Shown here in pieces: positions 10,999 through 23,755 of a stretch of 64,000 nucleotides of DNA. Under the pieces are notes generated by a model. That model saw only the letters and a program-made list of their open reading frames with translations. It was not told the DNA's origin and did no database searches. Origin of the DNA: Anoplolepis gracilipes (lineage: Eukaryota; Arthropoda; Insecta; Hymenoptera; Formicidae); NCBI RefSeq assembly GCF_047496725.1, contig NC_132976.1:5664501-5728500 (forward strand), read 5' to 3'. A program made the translations under genes and the position numbers. Positions within the stretch are counted from its first letter, which is position 1, and each line of letters opens with the position of its first letter.

Positions 10999-11912
10999 GT
11001 TTGCCGTAAAAAACTTTCACGGTAAAACGCTTCTTTTTTTTTCCAGTACCATGAGGTACACATCATTAAGTTGCATTAAGTAGGAAAAGATTAACGTGAA
11101 CACGAAGGAGGGTCTCGTCGCGTCAATCATCCCTCATCGCTGTATACGTTTCCGCTATACTTTCGCCGACACATGCCTTGAGCCATGTACATTGACCTCT
11201 CAACAGAAGAAAGATAAAGTTTATAAATATTTCGCCGCGGTTTTACCTCGGCATTCACCCTCTCGCTGCCATCCCGACGCGCTAGAAAGCGATGTTTGAA
11301 GGGCTCCGCCCGGTCGGTCCAGCGAACGGTATATACTGGAATACGTTAAAAAGCTCTTCTCTCTGCACGAGGGGTCGATGGAGAATTTCGACCGAGAAGG
11401 GACAAACACGCGAACGTTTATGTTCAGACAAGAATCGACGATAGTTTTTGCAAGGCACCGCGGTATGCGCATATTCTCACGATATACCTACATACATAAT
11501 GGAATCAGAATTAGAACGGAAAGTTTTCACGGCGCGAAATCTGTCTGAAAAATTTTAATTACGCGATATTGCATACCTTTGTGTTGCGCAAAATGTTTCG
11601 CACTACTGAAAAAAACCTCTTTGTGCTGCCATGTGTAAATACACGACCCTTGGCACACATAATGGTGACGATTTGGAATTTCTCTGTCACGATTCGGAAT
11701 TCCTCAATCCGATGATCTAGTCCGTCCGTTTCAGGATACGCCTGCACGCGCGATGCATAATTACCTTTTCTGAATGCACGCTTCATTCGTACGTATTTGA
11801 TCGGATCGGCACAAGAACGGCGCTGCCGTGCTGCGCACTTTTCAATGAAAGCAACTCGGAGAGCGGCGTATTTTTGTAGGAGCAGAGACAGTTTATTCTT
11901 CCGACAGTTTAT

Positions 11913-11916
11913 TCTT

Positions 11917-11976
<60 letters not shown>
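11913..11976. repeat. (CT)n microsatellite
   Basis: CT run of about 30 units with two TTT interruptions near its start. Confidence 0.95.
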
Positions 11977-11979
<3 letters not shown>

Positions 11980-12170
11980 ATAGCTCTTCTATAGGTACGT
12001 TACGTTAAAAAATGCAACAGCATTATACAAGAGTACGTCGATAATTTATACCAAACAAATCTGTAGTTTTATTATTATTCAATTTGGTTCAATTAAGATG
12101 TTATAGTAAGTTTATACTTTCTATTTAGTTTGCATTTACATAAAAATGTAAAAAAGAATAACAATTATAT

Positions 12171-12173
<3 letters not shown>

Positions 12174-12225
<52 letters not shown>
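12174..12225. repeat. (TA)n microsatellite
   Basis: TA run with GTATAT-type variants at its 3' end. Confidence 0.95.
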
Positions 12226-12226
<1 letters not shown>

Positions 12227-13977
12227 TCAATTTATTATACACTTTGTATAAAAAATTATATTTGCGCATTTTGCTTTTAAGAAAACTGTTTGTCGTAATT
12301 AAACATTAAAAACACTTTCTCATACCGAATAGTCAACATCACATAATTCTCATCGTTAACATACCATATCGGTGATTCATGGCGCAGTGCTCTTAATAGC
12401 GCCTAATATTCTTAAGAATATTACCGTGGCAGCGCGTAAAATTTAAGCATGTCTTTTATCTCCGAATATAAATCAGGGCTGTATAATTTCTATCGTTAAT
12501 ATACCGTTTTAATAATTTAACTCACTTGGTCGAAAATGTTCGCAAGCAAGTGATCTTTGTGTTCAAAAATTCATGCTTGCGGATATAACTGACTTAATCC
12601 AATATTAATATTACATTTCAATATTTTGGATAATATCGCGGAAGCGTGTATGCTCGATATGCAGAGTTTTATTTCTTGGTTACATGAAAAGAGTAAAAGT
12701 ATATCAATAATAATTCTCTTATAATCTTTCTGCGCACTCAAAATATTAACTCTTATTCCGAAGAGAGAAGTTGTTTGGCTAACAAGAGGAGAAGAAATTG
12801 AGGGGGATTAGAGAAACGAATGAAGCAGACAAAAACATTCCGAGCCTGATTGCCCGGATAAAGGTTAACACAATCGTATGCGCCTCGCAAACCCCATTAT
12901 CATTTCAGTCGAGCGGCTTATTAAGCGCTACTTATTAACGCTTAATGCTCGCGTCGACGTCGGAAATAGTCAACGCTCCAACTCGGTGGCAACAAACTGT
13001 TCCGCAAATTCAGGAAAGAGGGGAAGTTAGTTTTGAACAACCATAACCGCATGCAGAGAAATGCACGCCAAAATGCGTGGATATGCAAGTGTGATCTCAA
13101 CGTGAACGTGACTCGACATTGACGTAACGATACGATGCGCTCGAGTAACCAGCCGTTTTCGACGTGTGCAACCTCTCCATCGATGATCGATACAATCGAG
13201 GGGGGACAGAGGTGGATGGGATGGGGGCGGAATCAGTCTCGCCTGTACGAGGCGGAAAAGGCACCACCGACAAACGTGCGGATGCACTCGCGCGAACGCG
13301 TATACCGACGCACAAAAGCTTGATGGTAGGAGGAATGATATTGAGACGGAACTGGGATCTGTTTGCTCGAAATCTGCGCCGTTAAATGTTTTCACAGAAA
13401 AACAACTTGACGTGCGATATTGGACGAAGTAATGGAAAAAATCCGGAGTGACGCGACTCGATCCGCGAGCGGTTTTAAAATCCGAGGGGGCGTAATTGCT
13501 TTCTCGTCCAAATTCAATTATTTTTTTTTTTTTTTTTTTTTAAGACTCGTTTTTTAATCGCTGAACACTGGTTCTTGCACAATATGCCGTGTGTAGACGC
13601 GCGGCAAGGTCGTGTCGTTTTTTTTAATACCGTCCTGGAGCACTTTCGGAATGCAACTATAAAATCGACAGTGGGGCTTAGCTCCGGCTAAGAACGCCGC
13701 GTTTAAGAAGGTCTATCGATTTTATACGCATACGAGCGAGGGTCGTCGCCGTGTTTTTGCTTACGACGGCCTTAGCGACAGAAGATACATGCGCAAAATG
13801 TAATATCTTCTCGAGAACACTTTTATCAGGTTCGAGATGCTGTACGGTTCTCAAAGATTATTTTCGACGTTGTTGAAGAAGACCGATTGCGCTTCATAAA
13901 GCAACACGTTAAAAACTGTGATGTAATGATGATGCAATATCAGCTTTTATATAATTTTTTTTATTTATATATTTATA

Positions 13978-14333
13978 TAAATAACGTTTGACATATTAAT
14001 GAAATTTTAAAAATTCCTAAGGAAAGAATCTGTTTTAGTGATCTAAAACATTGCACAGTTATCTTTCAAAAATTATTAAAGGAAAACATATTTTGCATTA
14101 AAGAAGCTTACCTGGGCCCAACAATTAATAAATATTAATAAATATTTTGGAATTATATATTATTGTTATTATTTTGTTAATATTTATTAATTGTTAGGTT
14201 TCTAATTTTGCGATTCTTTGATGTAAAATGTTATCCTTTAATGATTTCTCTAATAATTTCCGAAAAATAGCTCTGAAATGTTTTAGATCACTAAAAAACA
14301 TTCTTGGGAATTTTTATCAAACGTCATTTATCA
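13978..14333. mobile_element. Foldback (MITE-like) element, about 350 bp
   Basis: Two arms of about 160 bp (about 13978-14148 and 14174-14333) are imperfect reverse complements around a short AT-rich centre. Matching blocks are ACGTTTGA at the outer ends, TTTTAGTGATCTAAAACATT, AAATTATTA, CATCAAAGAA or CATTAAAGAA, and AACAATTAATAAATATTAA near the centre. No coding capacity. The structure fits a non-autonomous DNA transposon or foldback element. The exact termini and target duplication could not be fixed, and the superfamily is unknown. Confidence 0.7.
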
Positions 14334-14416
14334 AACGGTACAATGGAAATAAAGTATCCAACTTTTTAGTACATTTGTCTTTTAAATCAGATTAAAAGGC
14401 GAGATATCAAATATCT

Positions 14417-14455
<39 letters not shown>

Positions 14456-16122
14456 TTGTTTGTATGTGTCTACATGCACACACACATATAAATAAGTAGA
14501 AAAAAAGAACAATATCTTTAATAATGTTATAAAGCAGAATTTTTGACAGCAAGTGTTTCTCCCTTTTTTTATTATCAAACTTTGTTAAGTTCTAAATTAT
14601 AAAGTATGATAAAAAAAATATGTAAAATTGAAATATAAATAGTATCGTTATATGGTAGTCTGGCACGTAATGGAAGTCTACTTTCTCGATATTCAGCCGA
14701 GCAATATGAGCTAAGCGTATGTACGCAACAGTGGGAACAGCTGTTGCATCCTGTGCGCGGACGATTTAAGACGCGCTTCATATGCATTCCGCGTACAAGC
14801 CAAGAAACGGGGGTGAAAACGTATAACTCCGCTTAAACAGGCTCAAGGCTATATACCCTCGCGCGGGCATAATTGTTTCCCTTAAGACGACGGCAGTCTT
14901 ACAAAATCGCATAACACGTAAATATAACAGCATGATATTCTCCAAACCGTAATGAATTCACTCATACTAGTTTGCATTACATTAATATGCGTACTTTCGG
15001 TGCAAGAAATGATATAATATTCTAATCCCGAGGAGCAAATTTTAAAGTGTTGAAGAGGCAACAATTTTTTCCGCCAGACCACAGCGAAGTTAAAACAAAG
15101 AGACAGGTCTTTTTTTAGCGTAATTAGAAAACTTACTTATTAGGTTACTTTTAATATTTCGGCCCCGCGAGATTTGAACAAAGTTGAAAATGTCGGGACG
15201 TTTCAGGAAAATTTTATGGTTTTTCTCTCTCTTTCTCTCTTTCTGTCTTCTTTTTCTCTCTGCCCTATCTCGCAGCAGAGAAAAAATTCCGTTGCGTGCA
15301 GCCTGACCGACTTGTTTCTGCATTTGTAAAATATGCAAATTAAAATTGCTCTGATTCGTTCCATCCACTGGTCCGTAAACTATGACGGGTGTAAATCACT
15401 GAAGCGATACTTTTTGATCTCATACGCGTGACGTTGTCAGTCTCGTCATTTTTCCCATGACTTAAAAATATCTATAATAATTTTCTTATCGGTTCAAACA
15501 ATTTTTATCATAGGAATTATCATTGCTTTATTAATATTTTCCACGTAAAATTGTTAAAAATATGCATTAAAAATTTTTTTTCCAACCGAACAAAAAGTTT
15601 AATATAAATTTTTATCCCTCTTTTCACTCTCCAATCGCAAATATAGTAAACGGCACAATATGTATGACGTAACAAACAATATTAACTTCTTCTTTGGCTT
15701 TGAATTACGATCGACTTTTTGAAATAGTTTATTACGTGAACATCTCTTTCTGTTAAATATATCTTTATTTTATTCTATCCAATGATTATTCTACTACTAT
15801 TTTTATATGAATATCTGTCAAAAGTGTAATGTAACAGAATATTCGATGAGTAGTATAAGTCATTTAGATGAAGAATGACTTTGACAAGATAATCGAATTT
15901 TCTTTTACAATGCCGTTTTCAACTGTGCGTGCTGATTGACTGGTAACATCAAAGACATTAGTTGAGCATAACAAACGTTCCTTTTTGGTAGGTTATATCA
16001 TAACGAACTTTTTTATTGTCAAAACCTTATAGAAAACCGTGTTACAGATTTCTACTGCATTCCAGAGACACATTGAACTAGAATATAACAAATAAAAACT
16101 GCAAGAGTTACAATATTTTAAG
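14334..16122. other. Non-coding AT-rich stretch
   Basis: Apart from the TG array at 14416-14445 and a moderately GC-rich patch at 14650-14880, nothing was recognised. Open frames are short and without domains. Confidence 0.4.
14416..14445. repeat. (TG)n microsatellite
   Basis: TG run of about 15 units followed by TGTATGTGTATGTTTG-type decay. Confidence 0.95.
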
Positions 16123-16219
16123 TTAAAAGTTTAATTCATTTAAATGTGTTGTTTATGTATTTATTTTATATTTTAAAAGTTTAATTCATTTAATATGTGT
16201 TTATGTATTTATTTTTATT
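16123..16219 (+). repeat. Tandem duplication, period about 60 bp
   Basis: Two copies share AAAAGTTTAATTCATTTAA, then ATGTGT and TTTATGTATTTATTTT. The first has an extra GTTG-type insertion. AT-rich and non-coding. Confidence 0.85.
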
Positions 16220-19200
16220 AAAATATAAAAAGAAATTTGCAAAGATAAAAAAAAAATAATACCAAATAGTTTACACAAAAAGTAATAATATGTTGTATAA
16301 TTATAACGCATCATAATTTTTTAAAACTATACTCGCAAACAGAGATTTTTACAAATAACGGATATATTATAAACATTAATATATATTTTTCCAATGAAAG
16401 AAATAATTTCTCAATTCTAATTTTTCTCTCTGAATTTCTCCTGCTCCCGTTTCGAAACGATGAGACATTTAATAACATCATGCCATTTTTTTCTAGTTTC
16501 ATTGTAATACAATGTCAGCGTAAGCACAAACATGCGTTAACGCTGGTTTCACTATGCTTATACATTATTCTAAATATTCACATGCAATGATTAAACAAAC
16601 GGCTATCAATATTAATCGCACCAGTATTGGATGTGATTTCAATTAGCGTAAATCGGCTATCACGCAGTCACTGTGCGCGGCAACGAGCGATGGTGCAATT
16701 ATGGTCGCACCTTTTACCCCAATGTACATCTATTATAGAACACTGTGAAATACTGTAGCTTTACACCAGTGGCAAGCCAGATTTATTACTCATGCGCTTC
16801 TTGAAATATTAATACGGACTTCGGGGCCTTGTTTCAAATCCTCCCCCTCCCCCCCCCTCCTATCCACTATGCGCATCTATCCGCTCGTGAGGCAAAGAAA
16901 CTGACGAGGAAATACGCGGCGCGTCTCGAAGTCGGCAGCTTTGGCCGCAACTAACGATTCTCCGGCAGCCGGTACGAAAATAAACTATTTATGAATCATT
17001 CTGAGAATACACGCATAAAATCTCTCCTCCCCTCCTCTTCCCGTTACCGTCCTATCCGCCCTACTCTCTTTTTAAACGACCGCAACGCGTGTGCGCGCAT
17101 GCGGTACACTTACCGTGGCGCGCACGAAATTTTATTTCGGTAAAGTGTCCCACCGTCTTACTTCCCTCGCATCGTACAGAAAGCTTTTAACGCGCTTGTC
17201 GCGAGTGAGCAGACTTTTATCGAGTATATATATTTGTATTTAAAAAAAGACAGTTTTTGTGTGAACGAGAATCTTCGGCGGTACTAGGAGAACGAAATGT
17301 TTTTTGGTCGAAATCTAACAAGTTAATTCCTTAAAGTAAGAGTTTGTAGCGCTGATAAAATTTATTTAATCTTGCAAAAAAATGTTGAACAAATTATATT
17401 TATTAATGTCTAAATTATTTGTATTAAAATTTTAATCGTCAAAAATTATTGTAAAAAAAGAATCTAGTTTCGTCGTAATAGAGATGTAGAAACATTAATA
17501 AATTTAGAAATAATAGATACAAAAACATCAATGAATTTTATTTAAAAATAAACAATTTATTTTGCTTTCTTTCGATAAAGAGTCCATGAAGTAAGTATGT
17601 ACAGCTGTTAGTCAATCAATCGTAGTTAATTTTTCCATCGTATCAACGTGCACTCACGCTCTGTATATTTTCTTCGGATTATCCAAACAAAACAGTATAC
17701 TGCATTTATAACTACAAACAAGCTATAACCATAAAAAGCATGCTACAATATAACAAAGACTACTTCACAACTAAGGTTCATAAATATACGTACGCTGGTG
17801 GTTTGTTATTAATTAATTGATAGAATAAAGACAAGATTATTTATTTATTATTGATAAAAGTGATTTCCCATACCGTTGCTGATGGCACTATCTACGTTAA
17901 TTATAAGATTTTCAAATTAGGAGAATAATAGTATTTTTTTTTAAGACAAAAACATTAATCAAAAATTAACAATTACTATTATTGATTATTGACTCATGCA
18001 TTAGTTTAAGAATATGTTCGATATACTATATTTGATATTTATCGAGTTGTTTTGTGTAAAAGATCATAGAAGACACTATCGTACGAACGTGCACTTGTGT
18101 TATCAAAGTATTTTCAACTGACGGTATAAACACTGCCTGCTAGTGCAACTTCAATGCTTACCACTCGGCGGAAACTTTAAAGCTCTTCACGCAAACTAAA
18201 CTTGACTTTATCAACTGGCTACCCATGGCCGGTCGAGAAGAACTTGAATTCGTTTCAGAGTCAGTGATGGTAAGCAATTGACATTATTGATTGCCAGTTG
18301 AACGAGCAAGATAAATACTTTTGCAGTTAACGGTTACGACGAGAGCTCTTCGAAAAGGCTACTTTCAAATTAGCACTCCGATGGCTTTATCAACAGTTCC
18401 CGATATGTCGTATTCAGAACGTCGATTCTCGTAGAGATTAAAAGCTATTTGACAAAGTTAGGATGTTTATCGAGATATTTTTTTTTTTTTTTTTTTTTAT
18501 CTAAACGATAGATATATATGTATGTGCGGTACGTGTGAATATTTTCGAAGCAGCGATTTGAAAACTATTTATTTACGATTCTCCAAAGAGCACTTGATAT
18601 AGTTTTACTTTTTACGTTTTTACTTTTTCCGATTTAGTAAAATGGAATAAACAAAACCAGTAAAATTAAAATCCTTCCAAACAAAATATGCCATACATAC
18701 GATCAAACATATTTCACATAAAAATGCAAGACATTCGTAATGAGAAGGTTATGAATAATGGATGAAGAGAGAGTTTAAGAGAGAAAATTGTTTTTCTTTT
18801 TTTTTTCATATTTATCACGAGCAAGCCTCGCGTGAATATCGAATCTTAGCCGTTAGCGGGACGAGACTGATCGATATATGTATAACGTGTTTACCACAAA
18901 TAGAACCGCAATGAAATGATAACGATCTATGGATAACGGCATGCTTATACCGCATCTCTGCGTAAATTACGCGGATATGAGCTCTTACCGCAGATGCTTG
19001 GTCCTGCAGTAATTCATAGCGTGTAATCCAGCATGGTTTTATACTTTTGGACGAGAAGTGAAGAGGCTAAGGGATGGGACAATTAAGAGACGAAATTTGT
19101 GTTGATCCTAGGTAACTAGTGAGCTCGCATTATATGTATGCATTATTCGTTTTAATCGATCGCTTGATACCATCCGTAATATATTCACGATACTAATCAT

Positions 19201-19630
19201 ATTATCGATCGCTAATGACTGGATAATTGTATAAAATACTATTGATGTATTTCAGTTGACAAAAAATATCAAAATGCAAAGTATACTATCGATTGACTCG
19301 CAAAAACTTTCTGTATGTAATAAAAAATTGGCCGCATCGAATAATATTAAAGTTATATGGAAACATTTAAGAGACGCTTCGCGAGTTAACGTAAACTCTC
19401 CTAATCGATGCGATGATCGTAATATTGAATCGACAAATTGTTATTCACTGTAGAGAATCATTATAACAAGAAGTGACTCGACGGAGGCATCTGTTCCTCA
19501 ATGCTACTACAATCAACGATAAACGCCGATGTGTGTGGGAAACGTGCATGCAATGCGAATGCGAGAGGTGGATTAATATTCGCATCTCGTATCACCGATC
19601 GACCTCAGACCAATTAAAATTAAAGAGATA
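16220..19630. other. Non-coding stretch
   Basis: No supported exon. 16820-17200 is GC-rich with a C-rich run near 16844-16860 and ends near 17220; it could be a regulatory or leader sequence, but no ORF or splice signal supports a gene. A T run lies at 18480-18499. The remainder is AT-rich unique sequence. Confidence 0.4.
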
Positions 19631-20060
19631 ATCGTTGCAATTCGCACCGCCCTTAACGAACGCGCAAGCGTGTTATCCGTCCAAATTTTCGCCCACGCCA
19701 ACTCATACGATCGAGGACGAGATACCCAAAAGATGCTCTCTCACGCCCGTCCAAGCGCGTACCATCGCCCAGTCGCCGATTGTTTCACATCTGGCGGAAT
19801 TCCCAGAGTGGCCGCAAAGCATCGCTCTCGGCTGAAAGGATTTTCCAAAAGAGGCTTTGCAAAGACGGCTCCATCCGGTGTCGAACGAACGATGCCTTGT
19901 TTCTCGGCTGGAAAATCCCACCGGCACAATTGACCGCGATTGCGGCATTTCAGATTTCACTGACGGCGTGTTATGCGACTTGTATTTTCCAAAGTTATCA
20001 TCCGTCGTAGGAAAATCAAGCCATGCTCTAAAGTCGCGAATATAAGTTGCAGTTTTTATC
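19631..20060. other. GC-rich block of unknown function
   Basis: About 430 bp is distinctly GC/CpG-richer than the sequence either side. Open frames of 60-124 codons run on both strands across it, as expected from CpG-rich DNA with few stop codons. None resembles a known domain, and plus and minus frames are equally plausible, so none is called. It could be a conserved regulatory element, an old transposon fragment or a small unrecognised exon. Confidence 0.4.
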
Positions 20061-20896
20061 ATGACCATCACGTACAAGGACTGTATTTTCCAGATTTGAA
20101 AACTCTAATATTTTTCTAGATATCAGTCTCCTAATCTTTAGAAAGTATCTTTTTCGCAACAGGAAATATTTTAGATATAAACTATTATTAAATAAAAAGA
20201 ATAAAAAAACAAATTATAATTATATATAATTTTATTTATTAATTTTCAGAATGTGCCTATTTAAAAACTATTTATGTCACTAATTTGTTTTATATTCATC
20301 CCTTAATAATCACCGCAAACCATGCGAAACATACTGTAATATACACAACGTTATATTACAGTTTAATACAGTAATAATTAATTTAAATCGCATTTTGCCA
20401 AGCGGCACTGTGAGATAAGACAAGAATCACCTCAAGGCGAGTATCCTGTGCGTGTCTGTTCGCAATCAATCTCGTTAACGCTGATCCTTAATATGACATT
20501 AAACTGCCACTTTAGCTTCCTTTCGCGATCTACGCCGAGGATCTCTTAGCAATGAAATTCATGTAAATTCCAAAATGCGTGTTAACGCAGAATGCAAAAT
20601 TTTCCGACATTTCCAAAACGCGTGCGCGGCTTCTCTCGACTGGCTGTCAATGCGCCCGCGCGTGATATTACTTGCACAAGCTGACCGATACATCAAGCGC
20701 CCCCCAAGACACGTGCGCGAATATAATATGTCAGCATCGTCTTTACAGTTTCAAGAACCAAGAACAACGAAATCATATGTTTAAAGTGCTAGATTAATTA
20801 ATTTAATTTTAAATTCATTTTTTTAGCTTTTTAAATTCTACTTTAATTAAATAATTAATTTTAAAAAATACGTAAATATATCTTCTATAAAAATAA

Positions 20897-20899
<3 letters not shown>

Positions 20900-20948
<49 letters not shown>
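20900..20948. repeat. (CT)n microsatellite
   Basis: Pure CT run of about 24 units. Confidence 0.95.
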
Positions 20949-20951
<3 letters not shown>

Positions 20952-22007
20952 GTTAGAAAATAATAAAAGCACATCCTTTTCCTTCAAGAATCAAAGGATC
21001 TCTACAAATTGTAAATTCAATTTCTTTCCTTCGGTTGTATTGAAAGCGTTGCAGCGTACTATTGGTTTACGAGAAAACACGGCTGTATTTGACGAGGCTG
21101 TATAGTGCCGTGCACACCCTCGTCGAACATTTAGAATCGAATCATGTCAGGAACGTCGTGTTTCGAACTGAAAAATTTGACTAATAACCCGCATGTATAC
21201 CAGCGCGGCGCTTTTTTCTTTATATTTGCCGCCCACTCTTCTCAATTTACAATTCGAAATATAAATTAAAGGAAAAATAGCTTAGAATGACATACAAAGT
21301 AGTAAAGTTTTTATGTTAACTTTCAATGTGATTAAATTATAAAGTATTATTAATTACGTATCATACGTGTATCACAAAGTCTTTATAGAAATACACAAGA
21401 AACGTAATTCGAGAATTTAGAAAATGGACACGCACAAAGTAGAAAAGATCCGCAAAAGAATATAAATTCACGTTAAACTCGAGAAGCTATTAAGTCTCAT
21501 GAAATAAAAGCCGCCTTTCGAGGAGAGGCAAGCTAAAGATTACGTTACTGAAAGAAGAAAATAAATGAAAGAGAGAAAGAGAGAAGATATAGAGCCGAAG
21601 ATTTCTAGCGTTAAGTTAAAGCTATAAATCGAAATGTACGTGCCCGGTTTGTAGGAATATATATTTCTTCCATATTTCCTCCATAGATTACGAATCGAAA
21701 ATCGCGTTCACGAATACCAAAAATGCGAATGAGAATATATGTTGTTCGTATCTATACGCCTCGCTATAAACGCGAAATTGTCTAATTAGCTTTCCGAAAG
21801 ATTTCCTTTTGTATAGCTGTCTAGACCAGAACTCGTTTCCTTCTCATAGGCAAGAGAGATCGCGCGAAATAGATTAAATCGAAAAGAAGGCGGACGCGGC
21901 TCGGGCAGGGGTATCTTACGTCGTGGTACTACGATTTACGACGGTTTGGCGGGAACGTATTTAGGTCAACGTTTGTTATCGGTCATATGGAAGAGGAAGT
22001 GAGAGAG

Positions 22008-22011
<4 letters not shown>

Positions 22012-22041
<30 letters not shown>
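22012..22041. repeat. (GA)n microsatellite
   Basis: GA run of about 15 units in a purine-rich stretch. Confidence 0.95.
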
Positions 22042-22044
<3 letters not shown>

Positions 22045-23720
22045 GGGTTTTGATTTTCCCAGAGCATTACGTTATATAATCATGGACAGCCAATCAATCT
22101 GACGGAAAGTCATCGATGTCGAAATGAACTCTCTATGGATATATTTATACTTGAAGATTTACCACCTCGAGAAAGGTGTTCAAAACTCTTCGAAGTAGCT
22201 GCATTAAATGCGCGCATGAAGATAGGGTAACAGAAGATGGAGTTGGAGGGAGAAAGATATAACGTAGCAGGACGTTCGATAATGGGGTTGGTTCCACCTT
22301 TCAGTTGAGAAGACGTCGAAACTTTCGAGGGTGACGTAGCATGTACAGGCATTCTCTTATCTACATCGTGTAAGGGTTACAGCGTTAAACTCGGCAACCC
22401 AACCGAAAGGGCAAGGTTAATCTTAAATCGAACTAAATTTTTTTTTAAGATATTTCAAAGATTTGTTAATAAACACCCTTAGTTCTAGTGTATACGATAT
22501 GTCTTTTAATAAGAGAAATTATTAACAAATACCATATGCAGTATATTTTCAATATACCGCGACAGCGATTACACATATACATATATACGTACACACACAT
22601 AAAGGTATCATAACTATCTCGATACAAATTCAATTTTTTCCATTTAAATTTGGCAATTACACAATTATTATTATCAATCAACGATAATATTGTTTAGATT
22701 ATTCTATAATAATATAAGCATTTTTTCGTGATTATTAGGTTTTTATATTATCAAAATGATGAAAGGAAGTCTTAAAAACAAATGTACATGTAATTCTAGC
22801 TTTAGTTAATTTTCCAACAAACTCGAAATGAATTTCGTGACGAGACTTTGCTCGTGCGCTTATAAACTTAGCACTGTAACCATACAATGTTCGATTCTGG
22901 ACGCAATATCGAGAAAACGTTAAAGTTGATCGCTGCAAAAAGGTATGCTTCTAAAATACAAACTCAATCAATGGAACTGATGCCGTTAATATCGAGAATA
23001 AATGTAGCATCGCGTAATTTTTCTTTGTATATAAAACAAGTATTATTGTAAGATGGAATCACGAATTGAAGATAGGAATTTGTTGGAAGTTATACAAACC
23101 TAAACGGAAGTATCGTTGAAGTACGTTTTTGATCTCTAGGAAGACTCACCCAGGACTTCGTATATACGAAACTTGAATTTGTGCGGATGGGTACGATATA
23201 CACATATAAAGACGCGATGTTGCGCTAAGAGCTTTATATAATATATTCCTGTATAGAATCGTGGATAAACGATCGACTCCCAACATGTGAACGCGATGAT
23301 ATTTATACGCGAGGTCGTGTATTCCAAATTTCGTATTTCCATAAACCGATAAATTTATAAGAGTAGCTTTCTGCAGCACATATAACTTCCGCGATAATAA
23401 ATAAGACTCAGTGCTATTGTTAAGAAGATATTCCTACTAATTAATTACTATCATAATCTCATAAAGTCTTCCATTTTTATTTAGCTCAATTTACTTATAT
23501 CTTGGCATATATTCTTGATTATATGGTGATTATTCTCATGCAAATTATATAAAAATGTAACAGTAAAAATATATCTATATTTTCATTTATGTAAATCAGA
23601 TAATTCATTTATGAAAATAACATTATATGTTTCTCTATATTTTTTTTTATGAGAAGAAGAAACAAACTTATCAAAAAATTAATAGCAATAATTTTTTAAA
23701 TAAATAACATTTTAACTTTT

Positions 23721-23723
23721 TAT

Positions 23724-23754
<31 letters not shown>

Positions 23755-23755
23755 C
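23721..23755. repeat. (CA)n(TA)n compound microsatellite
   Basis: CA run passes directly into a TA run. Confidence 0.9.

Larger units (their letters stand above)
10046..13975. other. Non-coding stretch with microsatellites and GC-rich patches
   Basis: No supported exon. 10140-10900 is AT-rich with TA and CA runs. 11090-11500 and 13000-13400 are GC-richer with overlapping frames on both strands but no recognised domain. A perfect hairpin is at 10954-10998 and a long CT array at 11913-11976. A T-homopolymer lies at about 13520-13541. Confidence 0.4.
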
